Below, piece by piece: positions 1 to 5,369 of a stretch of DNA of 7,431 nt (within the stretch, counting starts at the first letter, position 1; every line of letters starts with the position of its first letter). The notes under the pieces are model-generated. The model saw nothing but the letters and a program-made list of their open reading frames with translations, made no database searches and was not told the DNA's origin. The translations under genes and the position numbers were made by a program. The stretch comes from an uncultured Porphyromonadaceae bacterium (GTDB taxonomy: Bacteria; Bacteroidota; Bacteroidia; Bacteroidales; CAMTPD01), in the NCBI GenBank assembly GCA_947074265.1, contig CAMTPD010000056.1, positions 1-7,431 of the forward strand, given 5' to 3'.

Positions 1-394
1 TATAAGAGCTGATACGCATGCTTCTCCAAGCCTCACCATAATCGTGATTCTTTGCATACATCAATTCTTTGGTCTTTGTCATGTATTTATCATACAACGC
101 CATTGCCTGTTCGGGCGTAATATCTGTTGTATCTGAAAATCCCAATTCGAGCTGAATAAGACCGATGATACCATAATTTACAATCGCTATAAACTCCGGA
201 ACAACACCTTCGCCTACTTTATTTACCCCTTTTGTTTCGAGGCTTCGAATACGGTTGGCTTTGATAAATATCTGATCAGTAACAGATACCGGACGCATTA
301 TTCTCCACGACGGACCATAGTCCTTTAGTTTCTTTTCGAAAAGATCACGACAAATCGCAAAGATTTGGTCAAACTGTGTTTTCGTATCGTTCAT
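1..394 (-). CDS. DUF1599 / nucleotide modification-associated domain 1 (Nmad1-type) protein, C-terminus cut by window edge
   Basis: I translated this by hand: it opens at the ATG at 394-392 (MNDTKTQFDQIF) and stays open for 131 codons to the left edge, so the C-terminal part is missing. The protein is soluble, with no signal peptide or membrane segment. It contains the motif DYG.SWR.MRP.S at residues 25-37 followed by TDQIF.KA.RI..LE. A second copy begins at residues 117-130 (HDYGEAWRSMRISS) and is cut by the edge, so the gene is an internal duplication. This pattern is that of the DUF1599 family (Pfam PF07659, now called nucleotide modification-associated domain 1), which Bacteroidales carry as a chromosomal housekeeping-like gene. 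The biochemical role is not established and I do not assign one. It has its own promoter about 20 bp upstream and sits behind the terminator of the M23 gene, so it starts a new transcription unit. Confidence 0.8.
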   Translation of the reverse strand, partial: MNDTKTQFDQIFAICRDLFEKKLKDYGPSWRIMRPVSVTDQIFIKANRIRSLETKGVNKVGEGVVPEFIAIVNYGIIGLIQLELGFSDTTDITPEQAMALYDKYMTKTKELMYAKNHDYGEAWRSMRISSY

Positions 395-412
395 AGCTTT
401 ATATGTATACGG

Positions 413-443
413 CAAAGATAAGAAAAATCATGAAAAAGGCACA
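413..443 (-). promoter_or_regulatory. Bacteroidota-type promoter of the DUF1599 gene
   Basis: Read on the minus strand, 420-413 is TATCTTTG, a full match to the Bacteroidetes -7 consensus TAnnTTTG. A partial -33 element (TGTG against TTTG) lies at 443-440 with a 19-nt spacer. The box ends 18 bp before the ATG, so the 5' untranslated region would be very short. The -33 position falls inside the terminator stem of the upstream gene. The -7 box is a good match; the -33 element is weak. Confidence 0.6.
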
Positions 444-466
444 GAAGCCTATGCTTCCGTGCCTTT
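430..466 (-). terminator. Rho-independent terminator behind the ndk-M23 unit
   Basis: The arms 435-448 and 453-466 form a 14-position stem with one A/C mismatch at 443/458 and a 4-nt loop at 449-452. The outer eight pairs (AAAGGCAC with GTGCCTTT) are perfect. On the minus strand the stem runs into five T residues and then CATGATTTTTC. It lies 27 bp beyond the M23 stop codon at 493. Confidence 0.85.
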
Positions 467-492
467 ATTTATAGCTATTGCTTTTGAATATC

Positions 493-1428
493 TTACAAGT
501 TTAGCTTTCTACCAATACGTAAAGTAGTAGTAGGCGTGATGTTGTTGTTTGCACACAACTTCTTCACGGTTGTTCCACATCTACGCGCAATACGTTCGAG
601 CGTATCACCGCTGCGAATAACGTATACATCGCCCGAAGCTCCGCCGCCTGCTGCCGATGCGTAAGTACCACTTGTTGCAGTACGAGCTTTCGTTTTGCGG
701 AATACAAATTCATCTTTGTGTGCAACGTAGTTTTCGAAGTCAAAGATTTCGGCCGGATTGATTGCCTGACCTAAGAAACGAGCTTCGAAGTGAAGGTGAG
801 AACCGGTAGAACGACCAGTGTTACCACCAAGTGCGATCGGTTGTCCGGCCTTTACAATTTGATTTGGTTCTACAAGAAATTTAGAAAGGTGTCCGTACAC
901 AGTTTCAAGACCGTTGGTGTGACGTACGATTAGGTAATAACCATATCCACGACGCTCATAATACTTTACACGAACTTTACCGTCAAAAGCGGCACGAATC
1001 GTATCGCCTACCTGAACTTTCAGGTCAATCCCTTTATGCATTCTGCGTCTGCGAGGTCCAAACTTTGAAGTTACATGCCCCGTGTGAGGTGCAACATACT
1101 TCGAACAATCGATTTTGAATGAATCAGGAATAGTAACGTTGTGTCTTTTGTATGGATCTACGTATTGGTTTTCCCAAACAGAAGCATAAACGTCGTCGGC
1201 CGGAAAAAGAATTGCTTCTTGCTCCATCAAATCAACCATAGAAAGAGAGTCGATTTTAAACATATCTTTCTTGAACGAAACACGATCGGCAAGGATTTGC
1301 GAGATTGCTGTTTCTACCTTTTCTACAGAAGGGTTTGTGATGGATAAAGCCTGGGCTTGTACGTTGATGGCAACTGCAGAGAAGATTCCTACAATTAGTC
1401 CAACACTAAATATCTTTCTAAACTCCAT
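493..1428 (-). CDS. Exported M23 family metallopeptidase with C-terminal LysM domain
   Basis: This 311-residue protein is predicted to cut peptidoglycan cross-links or stem peptides in the periplasm. Residues 1-25 form a signal peptide (charged start, hydrophobic core, cleavage near VQAQA). An uncharacterised segment (about 26-112) follows. The LytM/M23 domain covers about 113-232 and has all the zinc and catalytic residues: HKGID (H131, D135), YGH (H180) and HLHFE (H211, H213). A Gly/Ala/Ser-rich linker (about 255-266) leads into a LysM carbohydrate-binding domain at 267-311 (VYVIRSGDTLERIARRCGTT). The catalytic set is complete, so it is probably an active enzyme rather than an EnvC/NlpD-like regulator, though that cannot be settled from sequence. 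It begins 13 bp after the ndk stop with no Shine-Dalgarno, so it is probably the second gene of an ndk operon. A strong terminator follows. Confidence 0.93.
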   Translation of the reverse strand: MEFRKIFSVGLIVGIFSAVAINVQAQALSITNPSVEKVETAISQILADRVSFKKDMFKIDSLSMVDLMEQEAILFPADDVYASVWENQYVDPYKRHNVTIPDSFKIDCSKYVAPHTGHVTSKFGPRRRRMHKGIDLKVQVGDTIRAAFDGKVRVKYYERRGYGYYLIVRHTNGLETVYGHLSKFLVEPNQIVKAGQPIALGGNTGRSTGSHLHFEARFLGQAINPAEIFDFENYVAHKDEFVFRKTKARTATSGTYASAAGGGASGDVYVIRSGDTLERIARRCGTTVKKLCANNNITPTTTLRIGRKLNL

Positions 1429-1441
1429 TAAATGTTAGTTT

Positions 1442-1903
1442 TCAAATTTCATCATTAGCGTATAAGCTACCCATTAGTTGGGGCACATACTCGAACAATT
1501 CATTATCTGCGAAAAACCTTCTTATCTCAACTTCGGCTGTTGCTAAAGAATCTGAAGCATGTATGATATTCTCCTGAATACTCATACTAAAATCACCTCG
1601 TATTGTGCCGGGAGCAGCGACGCGACTATTTGTCGTTCCTGCCATGATGCGTACTACACTTACAGCGTCTACACCTTCAAGACACATAACCACAACGGGA
1701 CATATCCGCATGGCGTCTTTGATACGTTTGAAGAAACTTTTCTCCTTTAGGTGTCCGTAATGTTCGGTTAATAACTCATCACTTAGCCAGACCATTTTCA
1801 TTCCGGTAATGTGAAGACCTTTTCTCTCAAAACGGGTTATAATATCTCCGATTAATCCTCTCTGAACTGCAGAGGGCTTTAATATAACAAGCGTCTTTTC
1901 CAT
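1442..1903 (-). CDS. ndk: Nucleoside diphosphate kinase
   Basis: The enzyme transfers the gamma-phosphate from ATP to other NDPs through a phosphohistidine, balancing NTP and dNTP pools in the cytoplasm. With the start at 1903 it has 153 residues, the usual Bacteroidales length, beginning MEKTLVILKPSAVQRGLIG. Visible landmarks are K9, the loop GTTNSRVAAPGTIRGDF (89-105) and the active-site signature ENIIHASDS (111-119) with H115 as the phosphorylated histidine. The frame is open upstream to ATGs at 1921 and 1945. I prefer 1903 because family members begin at MEKTLVI and the extra residues are not family-like. The 1921 ATG has a weak AAGG about 8 nt upstream, so a 159-residue form is possible. 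The gene is separated from recG by 473 bp that contain a terminator, so it probably has its own promoter. The M23 peptidase gene follows after 13 bp. Confidence 0.95.
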   Translation of the reverse strand: MEKTLVILKPSAVQRGLIGDIITRFERKGLHITGMKMVWLSDELLTEHYGHLKEKSFFKRIKDAMRICPVVVMCLEGVDAVSVVRIMAGTTNSRVAAPGTIRGDFSMSIQENIIHASDSLATAEVEIRRFFADNELFEYVPQLMGSLYANDEI

Positions 1904-1936
1904 AATAGAGTAAGTAGCCATTTTTCGCCTTAAAAT

Positions 1937-2065
1937 TGTTAACATCTCAAATTTCGGATATTTTCTTCAAGCGTGCAACTTTATTATTGAAAAAAATCAG
2001 CAATTACGAACCTTTATGTCGTAAAACATACCGAAAGCTTTGCAAGATGAAATGAGATGTTAACA
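1937..2065 (-). other. Candidate structured 5' leader of ndk bounded by a perfect 13-bp inverted repeat
   Basis: The arms are TGTTAACATCTCA at 1937-1949 and its exact reverse complement at 2053-2065, with 103 bp between them. On the minus-strand RNA the arms would pair as an outer helix. Inside it, TTTCGGTAT (2036-2028) can pair with ATATCCGAAA (1961-1952) with one bulged T, and TTACGA (2024-2019) with TCGTAA (2009-2004) across a 9-nt loop, followed by a T-rich stretch. The three helices are compatible with one another. The 3' arm ends 33 nt before the chosen ndk start. It could instead be a pair of operators or the ends of an invertible segment. The repeat is certain; the RNA reading is inference. 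Confidence 0.4.
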
Positions 2066-2067
2066 GA

Positions 2068-2097
2068 CAAAGTCAATTTAACAATAAGGAGGTCGAA
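2068..2097 (-). promoter_or_regulatory. Weak candidate promoter for ndk
   Basis: On the minus strand 2075-2068 reads TGACTTTG, one mismatch from TAnnTTTG. TTCG at 2097-2094 is one mismatch from the -33 element TTTG, with an 18-nt spacer, slightly short of the usual 19-21. Initiation would then fall close to the right arm of the 13-bp inverted repeat, giving a leader of roughly 160 nt. Other imperfect boxes exist nearer the gene, for example TATGTTTT at 2030-2023, so this is only one candidate. Confidence 0.3.
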
Positions 2098-2144
2098 TCT
2101 TTACCAATCCTAATAAATATACACCAATGGAATAAAAACACCCA

Positions 2145-2260
2145 ACGTGAAGATTAAGCTTAGACAGGTACGTGTCTAAGATGTGTACACGGTCGTGACG
2201 CATTCTTGTCATATACCTGTCTAAGTTGTGCACACGTACGTGTCTAAGCTTAACTTTTAC
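2145..2260. repeat. Palindromic repeat cluster with 22-23 bp period
   Basis: The 11-mer ACSTGTCTAAG starts at 2170, 2215 and 2238, and a degenerate copy (TCGTGACGCAT) starts at 2193, so the units are spaced 23, 22 and 23 bp. The units at 2170 and 2215 agree at 19 of 23 positions. A further copy in opposite orientation lies at 2159-2169, making CTTAGACA...TGTCTAAG a palindrome with the 2170 copy. The whole block is also an imperfect large palindrome: the 22-nt arms 2154-2175 and 2232-2253 are complementary except for one G/G position. Smaller palindromes (GTGTACAC at 2183-2190, AAGCTT at both ends) sit inside. I do not recognise the family. It could be a REP/MITE-like intergenic repeat or a phased array of protein-binding sites. 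Confidence 0.75.
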
Positions 2261-2289
2261 GACAACGCAACTTAGCCGTCGTTGCAACT

Positions 2290-2329
2290 AAAAATAGCGC
2301 ATGCCATCGTAAAGGATAACATGCGCTAT
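2290..2329 (-). terminator. Terminator of the peptidase-xseAB-ispD-recG unit
   Basis: A perfect 10-bp stem is formed by 2294-2303 (ATAGCGCATG) and 2320-2329 (CATGCGCTAT) with a 16-nt loop. On the minus strand it is followed by TTTTAG. It lies about 50 bp past the recG stop. The loop is longer than ideal and the T tract is short, so efficiency is uncertain. Confidence 0.65.
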
Positions 2330-2334
2330 CAACA

Positions 2335-2356
2335 AGCCTCCTTCCAACGGGAGGCT
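2335..2356 (-). other. Short GC-rich hairpin just after recG
   Basis: Arms 2335-2341 (AGCCTCC) and 2350-2356 (GGAGGCT) pair perfectly, with a possible extra T-G pair inside. On the minus strand it is followed by TTGTTG rather than a T run, so it is not a convincing terminator alone. It may protect the 3' end of the recG message or assist the terminator that follows. Confidence 0.45.
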
Positions 2357-2376
2357 GATTGGATATTTTACACAAA

Positions 2377-4470
2377 TCAACTGATAAGTCCCCAGTTGAT
2401 CTTTTTCGCAAACAAATGTTTGAGTCGCTCTGCAAGCAAGCGGTTGTGAGGTTTCGAAAGATCGGGATCGTCGTCAAGCACTTCAAAGGCAATGTCGCGC
2501 GCCAATTGCAGCACCTGTCCGTCGGCAGCAAGGTCGGCAATCTTCAAGCTCACCGGAAGTCCGCTCTGCTGCGTACCTTCCAAGTCGCCGGGACCGCGCA
2601 ATTTCAAGTCGGCTTCGGCAATTTCGAAACCATCCGTACTGTTTACCATGATCTCGAGACGCTTTCGGGTATCGTTGGAGAGTTTGTGAGACGAAATCAG
2701 CATACAATAAGATTGTTCGGCACCACGTCCTACCCGCCCGCGTAACTGATGCAGCTGCGAAAGGCCGAAACGTTCGGCACTCTCGATCACCATCACCGAG
2801 GCATTGGGCACGTTTACTCCTACTTCAATCACTGTGGTGGCCAAAAGAATTTGTGACTCACCCGAGGCAAACTTCTGCATTTCGAAGTCTTTTTCGGCCG
2901 GCTTCATGCGGCCGTGCACCATGCTTACATTGAATTGCGGGAATACCTCCTTCATGGTTTCAAACCCCGATTCGAGGTTTTTATAGTCGAGCTTTTCGTT
3001 TTCTTCGATCAGCGGGTACACCATATATACTTGGCGCCCTTTGGTGATTTCCGACTCGAGAAACTTGTACAAAGAAGCACGTTTGTTGTCGTATCGATGC
3101 TCGGTTTGGATCGGCTTTCTGCCCGGAGGAAGTTCGTCGATCACCGACACGTCGAGGTCGCCATACAAGGTCATTGCCAGCGTTCGCGGTATCGGAGTCG
3201 CGGTCATCACCAAGATGTGCGGCACTTCGGTCGCTTTGGTCCAGAGTTTTGCACGCTGTGCCACCCCAAAACGGTGCTGTTCGTCGATCACCACCAAGCC
3301 GAGTCTGTGAAAATTCACCGTATCCTCGATCAGCGCATGTGTACCGATCAGGATCTGAATCTCCCCTTTCTCCAAAGCCGGAAATAGTTCGTTTCGTTCC
3401 TTTTTCTTGGTACTACCGGTAAGCAAACGCACATTCACATCCATCCCTTTCAGAAACTCACGGATGGTTTCATAGTGCTGATTGGCAAGAATTTCGGTAG
3501 GCGCCATGAGGCAAGCTTGAAAACCATTGTCGAGTGCGATAAGCATACACAACAGCGCCACAAGTGTCTTTCCGCTCCCTACATCCCCTTGCACCAATCG
3601 GTTCATCTGCTTGCCGTTTCCCATATCCTTGCGGATTTCTTTCACGACACGCTTTTGTGCGTTGGTCAGTGTAAAGGGCAGGTTGTGTTCGTAGAAATGA
3701 TGAAAGATCTCTCCTACGCGCGTAAATACCACACCTTTGAGCTTTGCTTGTCGCTGCTTGGTGTAACGAAGGATGTTGAGCTGAATGAAAAACAGCTCCT
3801 CAAACTTCAATCGAAACTGGGCATCGTTGAGCTGACGTGTCGACTCGGGAAAGTGAATTCCTTTCAAGGCACTGCTCAGGTCGATTACCTTGGCTCGGTT
3901 GATTACCGCCGGCGTGAGGGTTTCGTCGAAACGCCATTGAAGGGTCTGAAAAAGGGCAAACTCGAGCGACTGAATGGCTTTCGAATTGAGGTAATTCGAC
4001 TTCATCTTCTCGGTCGTATTGTAGAACGGTGTAAGTCCCGCAGCTACTTTGTCGGCCTCTTCGATCGGGTCTACGTCGGGGTGAGCAATGTTGTATTTGC
4101 TGCCAAACGCGGTAGGCTTCCCAAACACGATATACTCCTTGTTTACTTTAATCTTGTTGGTTACAAAGTTGAGACCTTTAAACCACACGATGTCAATCAC
4201 GCTTCGCCCGTCGGAAAACTTTGCCACCATGCGACGCGTGCGCCCTTCTCCTATCGTTTCGAACGAGAGAAAACGGCCTCGAATCTGTATAAACGGCATG
4301 TTGCCGTCAATTTCATGAATGTAATAAAAGCGACTACGGTCGATGTATTTGTACGGGAAGTAGTAGAGCAGATCCTCAAACGAAGCCACCTCGATCTCTT
4401 TTTTCAAGACTTCGGCGCGCTTGGGTCCCACTCCTTGCAAGTAAGTTATATCTCTGTCAGAAAGTTTCAT
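2377..4470 (-). CDS. recG: ATP-dependent DNA helicase RecG
   Basis: RecG is a superfamily 2 double-stranded DNA translocase that remodels stalled replication forks and migrates Holliday junctions. From the chosen start (MKLSDRDITYLQGVGPKRAE) it has 697 residues, normal for the family. The N-terminal part holds a helix-hairpin-like LQGVGPKRA motif and the OB-fold wedge domain (about 55-150) that splits the fork. The helicase motifs follow in order: GDVGSGKT (295-302), APTEIL (323-328), DEQHRFG (396-402), TATPIPRT (423-430), TTVIEVGVNVP (545-555) and QLRGRVGRG (575-583). The C-terminal region contains the family-typical LRGPGDLEGTQQSG stretch (624-637). The start at 4470 is chosen because homologues begin at MKL and it lies 4 bp after the ispD stop. 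The in-frame ATG at 4518 would overlap ispD by 44 bp and adds unfamiliar residues. It is the last gene of the cluster, followed by a hairpin and a terminator. Confidence 0.96.
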   Translation of the reverse strand: MKLSDRDITYLQGVGPKRAEVLKKEIEVASFEDLLYYFPYKYIDRSRFYYIHEIDGNMPFIQIRGRFLSFETIGEGRTRRMVAKFSDGRSVIDIVWFKGLNFVTNKIKVNKEYIVFGKPTAFGSKYNIAHPDVDPIEEADKVAAGLTPFYNTTEKMKSNYLNSKAIQSLEFALFQTLQWRFDETLTPAVINRAKVIDLSSALKGIHFPESTRQLNDAQFRLKFEELFFIQLNILRYTKQRQAKLKGVVFTRVGEIFHHFYEHNLPFTLTNAQKRVVKEIRKDMGNGKQMNRLVQGDVGSGKTLVALLCMLIALDNGFQACLMAPTEILANQHYETIREFLKGMDVNVRLLTGSTKKKERNELFPALEKGEIQILIGTHALIEDTVNFHRLGLVVIDEQHRFGVAQRAKLWTKATEVPHILVMTATPIPRTLAMTLYGDLDVSVIDELPPGRKPIQTEHRYDNKRASLYKFLESEITKGRQVYMVYPLIEENEKLDYKNLESGFETMKEVFPQFNVSMVHGRMKPAEKDFEMQKFASGESQILLATTVIEVGVNVPNASVMVIESAERFGLSQLHQLRGRVGRGAEQSYCMLISSHKLSNDTRKRLEIMVNSTDGFEIAEADLKLRGPGDLEGTQQSGLPVSLKIADLAADGQVLQLARDIAFEVLDDDPDLSKPHNRLLAERLKHLFAKKINWGLIS

Positions 4471-4474
4471 TCGT

Positions 4475-5158
4475 TTATTTCCACAAATCGGTTGCGTTGC
4501 AAAGGGCCTCTGCAACAATCAAGTCATAGGTTGTTGTTATTTTGATGTTTTCGCGATTTCCCTGAATCGTATGTATCGGTTGGCCGAAAGCCTCTACCAC
4601 CGACGCGTCGTCGGTAAAATGGTCTTCGTACTCGCATGCATAAGCTTGGTGCAGCATCTCTGCATCAAACACTTGCGGAGTTTGCACCAATACATAACCG
4701 GCACGGTTGATCGATACGCTCGAACTGTCGCTTTTTTTCTTGCGAAGCGAGTCTATCACAGGTATTACAGGTACTACGGCTTTTTCGCCTTTGGCAATGG
4801 CATAGGCTTGTTCCAACACCCCTTGCTTTACGAAAGGACGCACGCCGTCGTGTATTCCTACGATTGCATTTTCGGGCACGAGTTTCAGTCCGTTCTTTAC
4901 AGAGTGAAAGCGCGTTTCGCCACCGTTGCACACGGTATGTGGAATCTCAAAATCGTATTCTTTGCAAAGCGATTGCCAATAGTCGTGCTGATCGGCAGGT
5001 AGTACCAATATGATGCCCATGTCGGCTGCATATTCGTAAAACTGGCTGATCGTGTGCATTAAAACCGGCTTTCCGCATATTGGTAAAAATTGCTTGGGAA
5101 TGTCTTTGCCCATGCGAAGACCTTTTCCGCCGGCAACAATTACTACGTATTTATCCAT
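4475..5158 (-). CDS. ispD: 2-C-methyl-D-erythritol 4-phosphate cytidylyltransferase
   Basis: IspD joins CTP and methylerythritol 4-phosphate to give CDP-ME, the third step of the non-mevalonate (MEP) isoprenoid pathway, in the cytoplasm. The 227-residue protein shows the nucleotidyltransferase signature AGGKGLRMGKDIPKQF (9-24) with R15 and K22, the expected CTP-contacting residues. It also has GGETRFHSV (79-87), HDGVRPF (103-109, D104 for the metal), R152 and T160 in the NRAGYVLVQTPQVF stretch, TDDASVVE (182-189) and NIKITTTYDL (204-213, K206). Nothing essential is missing. Its ATG shares one base with the xseB stop (TAATG), which suggests translational coupling. recG follows after 4 bp. There is no sign of fusion to IspF, so that step must be encoded elsewhere. 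Confidence 0.96.
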   Translation of the reverse strand: MDKYVVIVAGGKGLRMGKDIPKQFLPICGKPVLMHTISQFYEYAADMGIILVLPADQHDYWQSLCKEYDFEIPHTVCNGGETRFHSVKNGLKLVPENAIVGIHDGVRPFVKQGVLEQAYAIAKGEKAVVPVIPVIDSLRKKKSDSSSVSINRAGYVLVQTPQVFDAEMLHQAYACEYEDHFTDDASVVEAFGQPIHTIQGNRENIKITTTYDLIVAEALCNATDLWK

Positions 5159-5355
5159 TAGTCTAATTCTTCAAGGATTTTCTTTACTTCTTCATCGGCC
5201 TTGTAAAGCTTTTCTTTGCAGAGCTTTATCAAGCGTGAAGCTTCTTTTACTTTGTCGGAAAGAAGATCTACATCGAGATCATTCTTTTCTATTTCGGCTA
5301 CTATTGTTCTTAGTTTATCAATAGCCTCGTTGTATGTTTCAGTTTTCTTTGCCAT
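5158..5355 (-). CDS. xseB: Exodeoxyribonuclease VII small subunit
   Basis: The small subunit binds in several copies to the helical tail of XseA and is needed for an active enzyme. The protein has 65 residues, is highly charged and almost wholly helical. It shows the family pattern YNEAIDKLRTIVAEIE (8-23), then an L-D-LLSDKVKEA.RLIK.CKEKL segment and a C-terminal EEVKKILEEL. It starts 14 bp after xseA with no Shine-Dalgarno, and its stop overlaps the ispD start by one base. Length and position beside xseA make the call secure. Confidence 0.93.
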   Translation of the reverse strand: MAKKTETYNEAIDKLRTIVAEIEKNDLDVDLLSDKVKEASRLIKLCKEKLYKADEEVKKILEELD

Positions 5356-5369
5356 ACTATATAATGTCT

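Larger units (their letters stand above)
1904..2376. other. 473-bp intergenic region between recG and ndk
   Basis: I see no convincing gene here. In the direction of transcription (right to left) the region holds a hairpin (2356-2335), a terminator (2329-2290), a short GCAAC/GTTGC inverted repeat (2285-2267), a palindromic repeat cluster (about 2260-2145), a weak promoter candidate (2097-2068) and a segment bounded by a perfect 13-bp inverted repeat (2065-1937). The region is clearly AT-richer than the flanking recG gene except within the repeat cluster. The one sizeable open frame, minus strand 2287-2078, is an artefact of translating the repeats. Confidence 0.8.

Noticed and set aside
1904..1945. 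Upstream in-frame ATGs at 1945 and 1921 for ndk
   Set aside because: NDK proteins begin at MEKTLVI. The 1945 ATG falls inside the 13-bp inverted-repeat arm. The 1921 ATG has a weak AAGG ahead of it and is kept only as a minor alternative.
2086..2092. Perfect AAGGAGG on the plus strand
   Set aside because: No ATG, GTG or TTG follows at a usable distance and no plus-strand gene starts here; Bacteroidales seldom use such sites.
2145..2260. Reading the repeat cluster as a CRISPR array or as plasmid-type iterons
   Set aside because: Units are contiguous with no unique spacers and there are no cas genes, so it is not CRISPR. The 22-23 bp period is iteron-like, but no replication initiator gene is present and the setting is chromosomal.
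2078..2287. Minus-strand open frame of 69 codons in the recG-ndk spacer, with repeated RVH.LD.Y
   Set aside because: The protein repeat comes from the DNA repeat units at 2170 and 2215, which happen to be 45 bp (15 codons) apart. The frame begins just after the recG terminator with no start context, and the third unit breaks the phase.
4471..4518. Upstream in-frame ATG that would extend RecG by 16 residues
   Set aside because: It would overlap ispD by 44 bp, the added residues are not family-like, and the ATG at 4470 gives the usual MKL start directly after the ispD stop.
3475..4545. Plus-strand open frame of 356 codons opposite recG
   Set aside because: It lies wholly antisense to the conserved recG helicase and the end of ispD. 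Its translation resembles no family I know and has no start context. It is explained by the codon bias of recG leaving few stops on the opposite strand.
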